Made by a program: the position numbers and the translations under genes
The notes under the pieces: generated by a model
Database searches by the model: none
Seen by the model: the letters and a program-made list of their open reading frames with translations, nothing else
What the model was told of the DNA's origin: nothing
Shown: positions 10,063 through 18,535 of the stretch, piece by piece
Layout of the letters: every line of letters begins with the position of its first letter
Numbering within the stretch: the stretch's first letter is position 1
Assembly (NCBI GenBank): GCA_964355975.1
Contig: CAYHFW010000007.1
Location: 34,822 to 98,821, forward strand
Length of the DNA: 64,000 nt
DNA from: F1-60-MAGs104 sp964355975
GTDB lineage: Bacteria; Planctomycetota; Phycisphaerae; Phycisphaerales; SM1A02
Direction: 5' to 3'

Positions 10063-11093
10063 TGCGTTTGGTACCTCGCGACCATTCCCGGAATGACTCC
10101 TGGCAGCAGCCGGTCGCGAAAGTGCATCCAATCGCGGCGCCACGGCTCTCCAGAGTGATCTGGATCTTGAATCAGTCCATGTGTTTGCCCCGCACTCTGC
10201 GACTCATACATGGTCGCGAGCAACGCGGTGTTTTGAAGCGTGTACGACTCTGTCGATCCGTCGACATTGCTGGTTGTGATCGGTGCGGACTTCCAGATTG
10301 CTGGCGTGTCGATCCAGCCCTGCCATCCTCCAGTGAGCGCCCAAAGCGATGGACTGGCGATTCCAGCGGGCGGCGGCGACCCTGTCGGCGGGCGCGGATC
10401 GATGACGAAACCGTGTGTGTTGTGCCCCGTGGCGCCGCCATCCTCTTCAACGATTGAGAGCATCGTCGACGAAGGACTTTTCACTCGCGCAAGAAGTGTG
10501 GTGTTCCATTGACGTGGGGTGACACCTTGCGCACAAAACCAATCGATCCAACTCTTGCCGTAGTTTGCGACATCGTTTGGAAGCGTCACCCCAACGAATG
10601 CGCTGAGCGAGTAACTGCGAATGCGTCCTGTGGGATCGTGTGGCGATCGGTAGGCAGGCACTGAGCCGATGTATGAAAAGAGCCGACCCCCTGTGAGCGC
10701 CCCTTCGTTTTCGAGATTGCCTGTGAGATTTTGATTCCCATTCGCGTCGCGCCCTGGATACGAAGCGACCCACGAGTGATACGACTCGTTTGTGAGATGG
10801 CCTGCGTTGAGAAGCACCGGGAAATTGCCGCATGTGCTCGAAAGATTGAATGCTCCACTCATTCCCCGAAACGATGTGCACGGACTCGCGAAGGCGCCGC
10901 CATTGTCGGTGGCGTAGTTCGTTTGCGCAGCCGCAATCTGTCGTTGGTTCGACAGGCAGAGTGATGTGCGCGACATCATCCTCACTTTCTGAAATCCGGT
11001 CACTGCAAGGGCGACCAAGAGCGCGATGATCGCGATGACGACGAGTAGTTCGGTCACGGTGAAGGCGCGGTGTTGGGCGCGGCGCATGGTCAT
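10059..11093 (-). CDS. Pseudopilin-like protein, array member 3
   Basis: A 344-residue paralogue of its neighbours. The ATG at 11093 overlaps the preceding stop as ATGA and gives the leader MTMRRAQHRA before FTVTELLVVIAIIALLVALA. It differs from the others by AVTGFQKVRMM directly after the membrane segment and by a shorter middle region, but keeps the CLSNQRQIAAAQ, SPHDPTGRIRSYSLSAFVGV, WFCAQGVTPR and WRRDWMHFRDRLLPGVIPG blocks. A longer in-frame extension to 11444 would run over the neighbouring gene and is rejected. It probably needs translational coupling, because no separate ribosome site fits between the genes. Confidence 0.85.
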   Translation of the reverse strand: MTMRRAQHRAFTVTELLVVIAIIALLVALAVTGFQKVRMMSRTSLCLSNQRQIAAAQTNYATDNGGAFASPCTSFRGMSGAFNLSSTCGNFPVLLNAGHLTNESYHSWVASYPGRDANGNQNLTGNLENEGALTGGRLFSYIGSVPAYRSPHDPTGRIRSYSLSAFVGVTLPNDVANYGKSWIDWFCAQGVTPRQWNTTLLARVKSPSSTMLSIVEEDGGATGHNTHGFVIDPRPPTGSPPPAGIASPSLWALTGGWQGWIDTPAIWKSAPITTSNVDGSTESYTLQNTALLATMYESQSAGQTHGLIQDPDHSGEPWRRDWMHFRDRLLPGVIPGMVARYQTQ

Positions 11094-12136
11094 TGATCCT
11101 GATATCGGGGAAGCATCGGTGGAATCACTCCAGGCAGCAGCCGGTCGCGAAAGTGCATCCAATCGCGGCGCCACGGACCTGTCGTGAGATTGTCGGCTGG
11201 CTGCGGAAAGTTGTGGCCATAGCCAGCGCCGGGTGGTCCCTGAATGAGCGAAACGAGTTTGGGATTCTGCAGCGCATAGGACTCGGTTGACCCATCCACG
11301 AGACTGTAGGTGATGTTCGATGGATGCCAAAATGCAGGCCAATCGACCCAACCGATCCATCCCCCTGAATTCGCCCATTGCGCAGGGTTCACCGTGCCTG
11401 GCGGCGCCGGTGAACCGAGCGGAGGTCGTGGATCGATGAGCCATCCCTCATTGTTGAAATTGAAACCATCGCTGTCATCTTCGACGAGTGACATGATCGT
11501 CTGCGCAGGAACCTTGATGTGTTTGGCGTGTGTTGTCACCAACTCGGCGGGAGTCACACCTTGATTGCAAAACCATCCCTGCCACGTCTGCAAGTAACCA
11601 GGCGAGTCGGTTGGAACTGTGACGCCGACGAATGCGTTGAATGAGTAACTGCGCAAGCGGTTCGTTGGATCGAGCGGCGACCGGTAGACAGGAAACGATC
11701 CGATGTATGAAAAGAGCCTTCCACCAGAGAGTGCTTTCGCATTGGGATTCGTGCTATTGAGTTGATACTCCTGCTCGGATCCTCCGACGACGTTGGCTCC
11801 GTACGAGGCAGTCCACGAGTGATATGTGGCGTTGCTCGTGCTGCCGTTGTTGATCGTCATCGGAAATGTGCCGCATGGGTTGGTGAATGAAAAGACCGCG
11901 GTGCCACCTTGAAAGGATGTGCGTGGGCTCGCGTACGCACCGCCGTTGTCGATCGCATAACTCGATTGCGCAAGTGAAATCTGCCGTTGATTCGAGAGGC
12001 ATGCTGCGGTGCGAGCGAGCAGTCTGGCCTTTTCAAGACCCACCACCAGCAGCGCAATGAGCAGCGCGATGATCGCGACGACGACCAAGAGTTCAGTGAC
12101 GGTGAAGCCCCGACAATCGGGGGCTTTGAGCGTCAT
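11090..12136 (-). CDS. Pseudopilin-like protein, array member 2
   Basis: A 348-residue paralogue with prepilin signal GFTVTELLVVVAIIALLIAL; here the residue before Phe is the canonical Gly. ATG at 12136 overlaps the previous stop (ATGA) and its own stop overlaps the next start in the same way. It keeps all array blocks, including SPLDPTNRLRSYSFNAFVGV, WFCNQGVTPAE, LIDPRPPLGSP, ITYSLVDGSTESYALQN and WRRDWMHFRDRLLPGVIPPM. It is closest to members 1 and 4 by eye. Confidence 0.85.
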   Translation of the reverse strand: MTLKAPDCRGFTVTELLVVVAIIALLIALLVVGLEKARLLARTAACLSNQRQISLAQSSYAIDNGGAYASPRTSFQGGTAVFSFTNPCGTFPMTINNGSTSNATYHSWTASYGANVVGGSEQEYQLNSTNPNAKALSGGRLFSYIGSFPVYRSPLDPTNRLRSYSFNAFVGVTVPTDSPGYLQTWQGWFCNQGVTPAELVTTHAKHIKVPAQTIMSLVEDDSDGFNFNNEGWLIDPRPPLGSPAPPGTVNPAQWANSGGWIGWVDWPAFWHPSNITYSLVDGSTESYALQNPKLVSLIQGPPGAGYGHNFPQPADNLTTGPWRRDWMHFRDRLLPGVIPPMLPRYQDQ

Positions 12137-13170
12137 TGGTCTTGATAGCGCGGAGTCATCGGTGGAATGACCCCAGGCAACATTCGGTCGCGCAAGTGCA
12201 TCCAGTCGCGGCGCCACGGACCGGTTGCGAGATTGTCTGCCGGCTGCGCGTAGCGGTGACCAAGACCGACGCCTGGTGGACCTTGAATCGCACTGACAAT
12301 CTTTTCATTCTGCATCGAGTACGACTCGGTTGAACCATCGACGTAGCTGTACGTGATCGCTGATGGATGCCAAAACGCGGGCCAATCAATCCACCCTTCC
12401 CATCCGCCAGAGTTCGCCCACGACCCTGGATTTGGCGTGCCTGGAGGCGGCGGCGAGCCGAGCGGTGGGCGCGGGTCGATGACCCATCCTTGATTGTTGA
12501 AATTGAATCCGTCGTTGTCATCTTCGACGATCGACATGATGGTCTGCGATGGAAACTTGTGATGCGCAACGTGGGTTGTGACCCATTCGCGCGGCGTGAC
12601 GCCCTGAGTGCAGAACCAGTCATCCCATTTGTTCGCCCACTCCTCTGAGTCTTCGGGAACGGTGCCTCCAACGAATCCGCTGAGCGAGTAACTGCGCAGG
12701 CGACTCGTCGGATCGAGTGGCGACTTGTAGACGGGCGTCGATCCGACGTACGAGAAGAGCTTTCCCTTTGTCAACGCCGTCTCGAGCTCGGTCGCTCCAC
12801 TCATGTTTGTGCCGTACGACGCCGTCCAACAGTGGTACGAATCGGGATTGTTGTTTCCTTTGTTGATCAAGATCGGAAAACTGCCGCACGCATTGTTGAG
12901 CGTGAAGGAAAAGACTCCGCCTCCCGTTCGATTGCTCGCGTAGGCGCCGCCGTTGTCAGTGGCGTAACTCGACTGCCCAAGTGAGATCTGACGCTGATTC
13001 GAGAGACAAGCAGCGGTTCGCGCCATCATCCGAGCCTTGTCGAGCCCAACAATAAGAAGCGCCACCAGCAAGGCGATAATCGCCACAACAACGAGCAATT
13101 CGGTCACCGTGAAACCGCGCGCACGGCGCACCTGCAAACGACTCTGAGAAGTGACGGATGAAGGGTTCAT
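12133..13170 (-). CDS. Pseudopilin-like protein, array member 1 (first)
   Basis: A 345-residue protein, the first of the four in transcription order. It starts MNPSSVTSQSRLQVRRARG before FTVTELLVVVAIIALLVALL, so its leader is longer and more basic than in the other three. Array blocks are all present (CLSNQRQISLGQSSYATDNG, KSPLDPTSRLRSYSLSGFVG, WFCTQGVTPREW, WVIDPRPPLGSP, WRRDWMHLRDRMLPGVIPP). Its stop overlaps the next start as ATGA. The promoter must lie in 13171-13280, shared with the divergent lipoprotein gene. Confidence 0.85.
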   Translation of the reverse strand: MNPSSVTSQSRLQVRRARGFTVTELLVVVAIIALLVALLIVGLDKARMMARTAACLSNQRQISLGQSSYATDNGGAYASNRTGGGVFSFTLNNACGSFPILINKGNNNPDSYHCWTASYGTNMSGATELETALTKGKLFSYVGSTPVYKSPLDPTSRLRSYSLSGFVGGTVPEDSEEWANKWDDWFCTQGVTPREWVTTHVAHHKFPSQTIMSIVEDDNDGFNFNNQGWVIDPRPPLGSPPPPGTPNPGSWANSGGWEGWIDWPAFWHPSAITYSYVDGSTESYSMQNEKIVSAIQGPPGVGLGHRYAQPADNLATGPWRRDWMHLRDRMLPGVIPPMTPRYQDQ

Positions 13171-13280
13171 GCTTCGAGAAGGGTATCCAACGGATGCGCG
13201 AGAAGCGCCGATGATCTATACGCAATTTCGGTCGCTCGGCTGCTGACAAGATCGTGATTGGATGGGGTATCTTTGGCGAT

Positions 13281-13970
13281 ATGAAGAAGCCGACCCTCAT
13301 TCTCGTCTCGTTGCTCGTGAGCGCGGTGATCGTTGCGTGCGGCGATTCGCAGCCAGCGCCCGAAGTGCGTGATGCATCGCCACAAACGCCCGCGGCGCAG
13401 ACGCCCCCACCTACGAAAGTGGCTGATGCGAAGAAAGCAGATTCGAAGAAGGCGGATGCCAAGAAGCCTGACGTGAAGCAGCCTGAGGCGACGCAGCCCG
13501 ATGCCAAGCAGCCTGACGCAATTGCGACAGCGCCAACTGAACCAACCGATGCACCTGCGGCTGCGAAGCCGCCGAAGAGTTCGAAGAAAAAACCAGCGGC
13601 GAAAGCGCCTGAACCTGAGCCTGCTCCAGTTGCAGAACCCGTCGTTGTAACTGCGCCCGCTTCAGATGTTCCACCTGAATTGCAGAAGTATGCAGCGATG
13701 GCTGCGACTCCGAAGTTTCGCGAGTTCACCGCGCTCGCCACCGAGCGACACACGCTGCAGCTGCGCGCCTCTCAACTGCGCCTCGAAATGCGGGGAGTTG
13801 TCGCGACCGATGCGCAGCTCGCTGCGGTTGCTGCGGTCCAGAAAGAAATCGGAAAAGTCGGCGACCGAATGGACAGTTACGTTTCAGGAAAGACATGGAC
13901 CCAAGACGAACTCATCACGATGGACTTCATCGTCTCTGAGCAGATGCGCTTGCGCCCACCACCAGGTTGA
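13281..13970 (+). CDS. Lipoprotein of unknown function with Lys/Ala/Pro-rich linker
   Basis: A 229-residue protein starting MKKPTLILVSLLVSAVIVAC. The hydrophobic stretch ends in IVAC, a lipobox, so the mature chain would begin with a lipidated Cys at residue 20. A long Ala/Lys/Pro/Asp-rich segment follows (about 25-125) with imperfect repeats of KADAKK and PDAKQP, likely an extended spacer. The last ~95 residues (ELQKYAAMAATPKFREFTAL onward) look alpha-helical. I recognise no family. The ATG at 13281 is preferred over the in-frame ATG at 13254 because it gives a clean signal. The stop lies 11 bases before the next gene. Confidence 0.6.
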   Translation: MKKPTLILVSLLVSAVIVACGDSQPAPEVRDASPQTPAAQTPPPTKVADAKKADSKKADAKKPDVKQPEATQPDAKQPDAIATAPTEPTDAPAAAKPPKSSKKKPAAKAPEPEPAPVAEPVVVTAPASDVPPELQKYAAMAATPKFREFTALATERHTLQLRASQLRLEMRGVVATDAQLAAVAAVQKEIGKVGDRMDSYVSGKTWTQDELITMDFIVSEQMRLRPPPG

Positions 13971-13981
13971 ACGAGTAACAC

Positions 13982-14215
13982 ATGGCAATTCAATGCAATA
14001 TCGATCATCGCGGAAAGTTGATTCGCCTCATCGCGGGTGCGATGCTTGACACGACAGGATTGGGGCTGCTCGCCTTTCGATTCGTCGGCGTTCTCTCGGG
14101 CGATTGGCCTTGGTTTGTCGGAGGCGCGGCGGCCGTTGTGGGAATGTTTCTTGTGCTCGAGGGGGTACTGGGTTGGTGCGTCGTGCGTGCTTTGGGTGTG
14201 AAAACTCCGGTGTGA
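13982..14215 (+). CDS. DUF2892 / YgaP-like small membrane protein
   Basis: A 77-residue protein with the family opening CNIDHRGKLIRLIAGAML and two membrane segments (about 14-34 and 46-66) ending in VKTPV. The family is a short inner-membrane hairpin often found next to rhodanese or metal and thiol stress genes; its role is not established. Here it is followed 24 bases later by a heavy-metal ATPase, and the spacing suggests a shared transcript with that gene and the upstream lipoprotein. Confidence 0.8.
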   Translation: MAIQCNIDHRGKLIRLIAGAMLDTTGLGLLAFRFVGVLSGDWPWFVGGAAAVVGMFLVLEGVLGWCVVRALGVKTPV

Positions 14216-14239
14216 GTTCGCCCGGCGAGAGAATTCGCG

Positions 14240-16168
14240 ATGTCGTGCAACCACAGCCACTCGAATCCCACATCGGGTGCGACCAATCCACTGTGCAATC
14301 CCGATCTGCTCTCGGCTCTTGCGTGTGGCGCGCTGCTTGGTGGCGGATTGTTCGCGCACTTTGCTGGGGCAAGTGAGAGCGTCACGATGTATCTGCTGCT
14401 CGCCTCGTGCGCGGCCGGCGGATGGCACGTCACCATCCGATCGTTGCAGCAACTCGCGCGCTTGCAGTTTGATGTCGACCTGTTGATGTTGGTTGCGGCG
14501 ATCGGTGCGGGGTTGATTGGCAGGCTTGAAGAGTCTGCGATCTTGCTCTTGCTCTTCTCGCTCGGTCATGGGCTTGAAGGTCTTGCGACCGACCGCGCGC
14601 GCAACGCGATTCGCGCGCTTGGAACGCTGACTCCGACCGTTGCGCGTGTCGTTCGCGATGGTCGCGATGTTGAACTTCGCGTCGAAGAACTCGCCGTGGG
14701 AGATCTCGTGCGCGTGATGGCCGGCGAGCGCATCGCAGTCGATGGCTGCGTGCGTGAGGGAACGAGCGCCGTCGATCAGAGCCCCATCACTGGTGAGAGT
14801 GTGCCCGTCGTGAAAGAAGTTGGTGATGATGTCTTCGCGGGCACAGTCAACGGGGATGGATTGCTGCTTGTGGCGACGACCAAGTTGGCATCGCAGACGA
14901 CGATGGCGCGCATGGTGAAACTCGTCGAGGAGAGTCAAGCAAACAAGGGACGCACGCAGCGGCTGACCGAGCGCTTCACCCGCATCTACACGCCGATTGT
15001 GCTCGTGAGTGTTCCAACGATCATCGTCGTGTTGACTTCGTTTTTCGGCATGACGTTTGCCGATGCATTTCTGCGCGCGATGGCTGTGCTCGTTGGGGCA
15101 TCCCCCTGCGCGCTTGTGATTTCGACTCCAAGCGCCGTGCTCGCGGGTGTCGCGCAAGCGGCGCGCAGCGGCGTGCTCATCAAGGGCGGAATGCATCTCG
15201 AATCGCTTGGCATCGTGCGCGCGATCGCCCTCGACAAGACTGGAACGATTACGCAGGGGCGTCCTGATGTGACCGATGTGATTGCGGCTGATGGCTTCAC
15301 GCCGCGCGATGTTCTCGCGATCGCTTTTGCGCTCGACCAACACTCATCGCACCCCCTTGCGCTCGCGGTGGTGCGACGGGCGAAGCGCGATGGAGTATCT
15401 GCGCGCGCAGTGCGCGATGTTCGCGCGATTCCTGGACGCGGAGTTGAGGGATTCATCGACGATGCCCGCGCGCTCATCGCAGGACCGCGCTCGTTTGCTG
15501 CGGGTGACATCGCCGCCATCCCGCCGCAATTGCAGACGCAGATTGATCTGCTCGAGAGCCATGCGCGCACCGTCTCAGTGATTGCGCTTGGCAACCAGTG
15601 CGTTGGAGCGATCGCGCTCGCAGATCAGGTGCGGCCTGACATCGCGACAATCTTTGCGCGCCTGCGGTCGCTGGGCATTCGTCGGCTCGTCATGCTCACT
15701 GGCGACAACCCGACGGTCGCGCATGCTGTTGCGGCTCCGCTGGGCATCGATGAAGTCAAGGCGGGGTTGCTTCCCGAACACAAGATCACTGAAGTGCAAT
15801 TGCTCATGAAGGAACTCGGAGCAGTCGCGATGGTTGGCGATGGGGTCAACGACGCGCCGGCGCTCGCCGCAGCAACGGTTGGTATTGCGATGGGTGCATC
15901 GGGCACCGATGTCGCGCTCGAAGCCGCAGATGTCGCGTTGATGGCAGACGATCTCTCAAAGTTGCCATTCGCTGTGGGCCTCAGCCGCGCAGCGCGGCGC
16001 ACGATCATGCAGAATGTGGCGATTTCTCTGGGAGTTGTGGCGATGTTGATTCCGTTGGCACTCTTGGGAATGGTGCCACTCAGTTGGGCCGTCGTCTTGC
16101 ACGAGGGCAGCACCGTGGTCGTCGCGTTCAACGCACTTCGCTTGTTGTTCTATCGGGAGTCCAAATGA
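14240..16168 (+). CDS. P1B-type heavy-metal-transporting ATPase (probable P1B-4 subgroup)
   Basis: A 642-residue pump that exports a divalent metal using ATP. Motifs in order: a short His/Cys-rich N-terminus (CNHSHSN) without a CxxC metal domain, actuator TGES, membrane-6 SPC motif (about residue 288), phosphorylation site DKTGTI (about 332), the HP motif in SSHPLALAV, and hinge GDGVNDAPALA. Membrane 8 carries HEGSTVVVAFNALRL. SPC together with HEG(S/G)T is the P1B-4 pattern, usually linked to Co2+, Zn2+ or Fe2+ rather than Cu+. The last base of its sense codons overlaps the next gene (ATGA). Substrate is inferred from family only. Confidence 0.9.
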   Translation: MSCNHSHSNPTSGATNPLCNPDLLSALACGALLGGGLFAHFAGASESVTMYLLLASCAAGGWHVTIRSLQQLARLQFDVDLLMLVAAIGAGLIGRLEESAILLLLFSLGHGLEGLATDRARNAIRALGTLTPTVARVVRDGRDVELRVEELAVGDLVRVMAGERIAVDGCVREGTSAVDQSPITGESVPVVKEVGDDVFAGTVNGDGLLLVATTKLASQTTMARMVKLVEESQANKGRTQRLTERFTRIYTPIVLVSVPTIIVVLTSFFGMTFADAFLRAMAVLVGASPCALVISTPSAVLAGVAQAARSGVLIKGGMHLESLGIVRAIALDKTGTITQGRPDVTDVIAADGFTPRDVLAIAFALDQHSSHPLALAVVRRAKRDGVSARAVRDVRAIPGRGVEGFIDDARALIAGPRSFAAGDIAAIPPQLQTQIDLLESHARTVSVIALGNQCVGAIALADQVRPDIATIFARLRSLGIRRLVMLTGDNPTVAHAVAAPLGIDEVKAGLLPEHKITEVQLLMKELGAVAMVGDGVNDAPALAAATVGIAMGASGTDVALEAADVALMADDLSKLPFAVGLSRAARRTIMQNVAISLGVVAMLIPLALLGMVPLSWAVVLHEGSTVVVAFNALRLLFYRESK

Positions 16169-17142
16169 AAACCCTGTTCTGTCTTTGCGCACTCCTCGCG
16201 GTTGGTGCATTGCGCGACGATCCAGCCAAGCCTGTCGATGTGATTCGTGCGGCGATTACGGCTGAATCGATCCGCGCGGCAGTGACCGAGCTCTCGAGCG
16301 ATGAGATGGGCGGCCGCTACTACCGCAGTCCGTTCGCAGAGAAGGCAGCGAAATGGATCGAGGCTCGCTTCGATGCGCTTGCACTCGCGCGCGGCGCGAC
16401 CAAAGAGTCGTATCGCCAAGCGATCGACAAGAATGTTGAGAGTGCGCCAAACCTGATCGCCACACTCGCGGGCACTGGCGCGGGATACATCATCGTGAGT
16501 GCGCACTACGACCACCTCAGGCCCAAGCGCACTGGCGACGACAAGATTCACAACGGAGCCGATGACAACGCATCGGGCGTCTGCGGGATGCTCGCAGTTG
16601 CACAGGCGATGAAAGACTTGGTCGCCAAGGGCGCAGGGCCATCGTGCACAATTCTCTTCATCGCATTCAACGGTGAAGAGGCTGGACTTCTTGGATCACG
16701 CGCATTCGTGAAGTCGCCCACCGTGCCACTCGGCGAGATTCGCGGTGTCTTCAACATGGACATGATCTCGCGTGGTCCGGCACACGAGATTTTCATCGAC
16801 GGCGGAGCAGTCGGTGCAACAGTTGTCGATGCGCTCAAAGCCGCCAACGAATCAATCGGTATGAAGTTGCGAGTGAATGAGCATCCTGATTGGCTCGACC
16901 GAAGTGATCAAGGACCCTTCTTGGCGAAAAGTGTTCCCGCAGTGCTCTTCTCGGTCGAAGATCACGAGGACTATCACAAGGTGAGCGACGAAGTTTCAAA
17001 GATCGACGCCGCCCTCGCCGCCGAGACTGCCCAGCTCGTCGCCCTTGCTGCGCTCGAGATGTCGAAAGCCAAGTTCGTGGCGCGGACTGATGGTGTGAAG
17101 GTGCCCGCGGACGGCAGTGGCGGCGATTCCATCGCAAAATAG
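16165..17142 (+). CDS. Secreted M28-family zinc aminopeptidase
   Basis: A 325-residue peptidase with a signal peptide (MKTLFCLCALLAVGAL). The ATG at 16165 overlaps the stop of the metal ATPase. M28 ligands are in place: His114 in SAHYDH, Asp133 in ADDNASG, the catalytic Glu171 and metal ligand Glu172 in NGEEAGLLG, Asp199 in FNMDM, and a late His in EDYHKVSD. The enzyme removes N-terminal amino acids outside the cytoplasm with two Zn ions. Translational coupling to a metal exporter hints at metal supply to this exported enzyme, but that is inference. Confidence 0.88.
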   Translation: MKTLFCLCALLAVGALRDDPAKPVDVIRAAITAESIRAAVTELSSDEMGGRYYRSPFAEKAAKWIEARFDALALARGATKESYRQAIDKNVESAPNLIATLAGTGAGYIIVSAHYDHLRPKRTGDDKIHNGADDNASGVCGMLAVAQAMKDLVAKGAGPSCTILFIAFNGEEAGLLGSRAFVKSPTVPLGEIRGVFNMDMISRGPAHEIFIDGGAVGATVVDALKAANESIGMKLRVNEHPDWLDRSDQGPFLAKSVPAVLFSVEDHEDYHKVSDEVSKIDAALAAETAQLVALAALEMSKAKFVARTDGVKVPADGSGGDSIAK

Positions 17143-17166
17143 GGGCGCGTGCAACTGACGTCGATG

Positions 17167-17182
17167 CGTTTCGCGTGAAACG
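17167..17182. terminator. Small hairpin between convergent genes, possible terminator
   Basis: CGTTTC-GCGT-GAAACG forms a six-pair stem between the converging stops at 17142 and 17183. There is no run of T on either side, so Rho-independent termination is doubtful. Confidence 0.25.
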
Positions 17183-18535
17183 TTACGGAGTCTCGCGCGG
17201 TGCATCTGGCACTGCGCGGCCATGCGGATCGGCGCGCGGCGGTGTGCGGTCACCGCCCGCGGCATCTTCGCGCGCGAGTCGTTCGCGCAGCGCAGCATCG
17301 GTGATGTGCTCGAGCACCATCGCCGTTGGGTGAACGTGATCACGTGCGATGGCGAGCCGTTGCATGAGATAGATCTCCCACAGACGGTGGGATCGCACCA
17401 ACGAGGCTCCTTCGCTGCGTCCATGCGCGGTCAAGTTCACGAGACCACCCGCGCACTCGATGCGGCGATCCCAGACGAGGCAGTGCACCGCGAGACGCGC
17501 GAGCAAGCGTGGAATCTCTGCCCCGCGCACAAGCAAGTCGCGCAATTGTGCTGCATCGACGGTGCGACCATCCTCATCGAGACGCCAGAGCAAACCGATG
17601 GCATCTTCGCGCGCGATGCGCAGTGTGAGCAGCCAACGATGCGCTTGTCGCACGACCAATCCGCGGCGGGGAGCCACGATGATGCAGACCACGAGCAGCG
17701 CGCCAAGCGTCGCGGCGATCGATCCAGCGCTTGATGCGTCGCGTCCACCGAGCACGAGTGAAGGAGCGAGCGATGTCGCGACCCAGTGGCCGACGACTGC
17801 ACCCACCACTCCGATGCACATTGCGCCGACGATGACTCCGGCGAGTCGATCGCTGAAAAGTCGCGCCGCCACCGCTGGAATGATCATCATCGCAACAACA
17901 AGAATGCTGCCCACCGATTCGAAGGCCGCGACGCAGGTTGCCGCGGCCATGCCAAGAATGATCGCCTCCATCAATTGTGGACGGCACCCGAGCGTCTTGG
18001 CGAGCGCTGGATCGAATGCCATCACCTTGAGTTCTTTCCAGAAGATCGCCGCGACGACAATGTTGAGCATCGTGACGCCGCCGAGCACCAACACCGCGCG
18101 TGGCACTTCGATGCCCGCGATGAGTTGCGAATCAAGCGGCGCTAACTCAACTGCGCCGTAAAGCACACACGACGGGTCAAGGTCGACGCGGTCGGCAACT
18201 TGCACAATCAAGATGAGTCCCAGCGCGAACATCGTTGTGAAGACGATGCCGAGTGCTGCTCCAGAGTCGATGCGCGCGAATCGCGCGAGGCTCGCAGAGA
18301 CGAGCGTCACGAACAATCCCGCAGCGGCGGCTCCAAGAAACATCCAGAGTGGATCGCGCGTGCCCGAGAGCAAAAACGCAACGGCGATGCCAGGCAAGAC
18401 CGCATGAGAGATCGCGTCGGCGAGCATCGAGGTGCGACGAACGACAAGAAATGCGCCAGGGATCGCACACGCGAGCGCTCCGAGTGCGCCGATGGCGATG
18501 ATCCATCCATCGACTGCGAGAGTCCACGCGTTCAT
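17183..18535 (-). CDS. Metal ABC transporter permease fused to DtxR-like repressor domain (YtgCR-like)
   Basis: A 450-residue protein in two parts. Residues ~1-290 are an ABC-3 family permease of Mn/Zn/Fe importers, with RRTSMLADAISHAVLPG near the start and about eight or nine membrane segments ending at IVAPRRGL. Residues ~300-430 are cytosolic and resemble iron-dependent DtxR repressors: a degraded winged-helix region, then SHRLWEIYLMQR and HPTAMVLEHITD, which match the metal-binding and dimer region. The same permease-repressor fusion is known as YtgCR in Chlamydia, also of the PVC superphylum. In the chlamydial case the repressor is released by proteolysis; whether that happens here is unknown. 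ATG overlaps the previous stop (ATGA). Confidence 0.87.
   Translation of the reverse strand: MNAWTLAVDGWIIAIGALGALACAIPGAFLVVRRTSMLADAISHAVLPGIAVAFLLSGTRDPLWMFLGAAAAGLFVTLVSASLARFARIDSGAALGIVFTTMFALGLILIVQVADRVDLDPSCVLYGAVELAPLDSQLIAGIEVPRAVLVLGGVTMLNIVVAAIFWKELKVMAFDPALAKTLGCRPQLMEAIILGMAAATCVAAFESVGSILVVAMMIIPAVAARLFSDRLAGVIVGAMCIGVVGAVVGHWVATSLAPSLVLGGRDASSAGSIAATLGALLVVCIIVAPRRGLVVRQAHRWLLTLRIAREDAIGLLWRLDEDGRTVDAAQLRDLLVRGAEIPRLLARLAVHCLVWDRRIECAGGLVNLTAHGRSEGASLVRSHRLWEIYLMQRLAIARDHVHPTAMVLEHITDAALRERLAREDAAGGDRTPPRADPHGRAVPDAPRETP

Noticed and set aside
13877..15343. Long open frame opposite the metal ATPase
   Set aside because: It overlaps an ATPase with all motifs intact; its composition (His/Arg/Gln-rich, no domain) is that of a GC-rich shadow.
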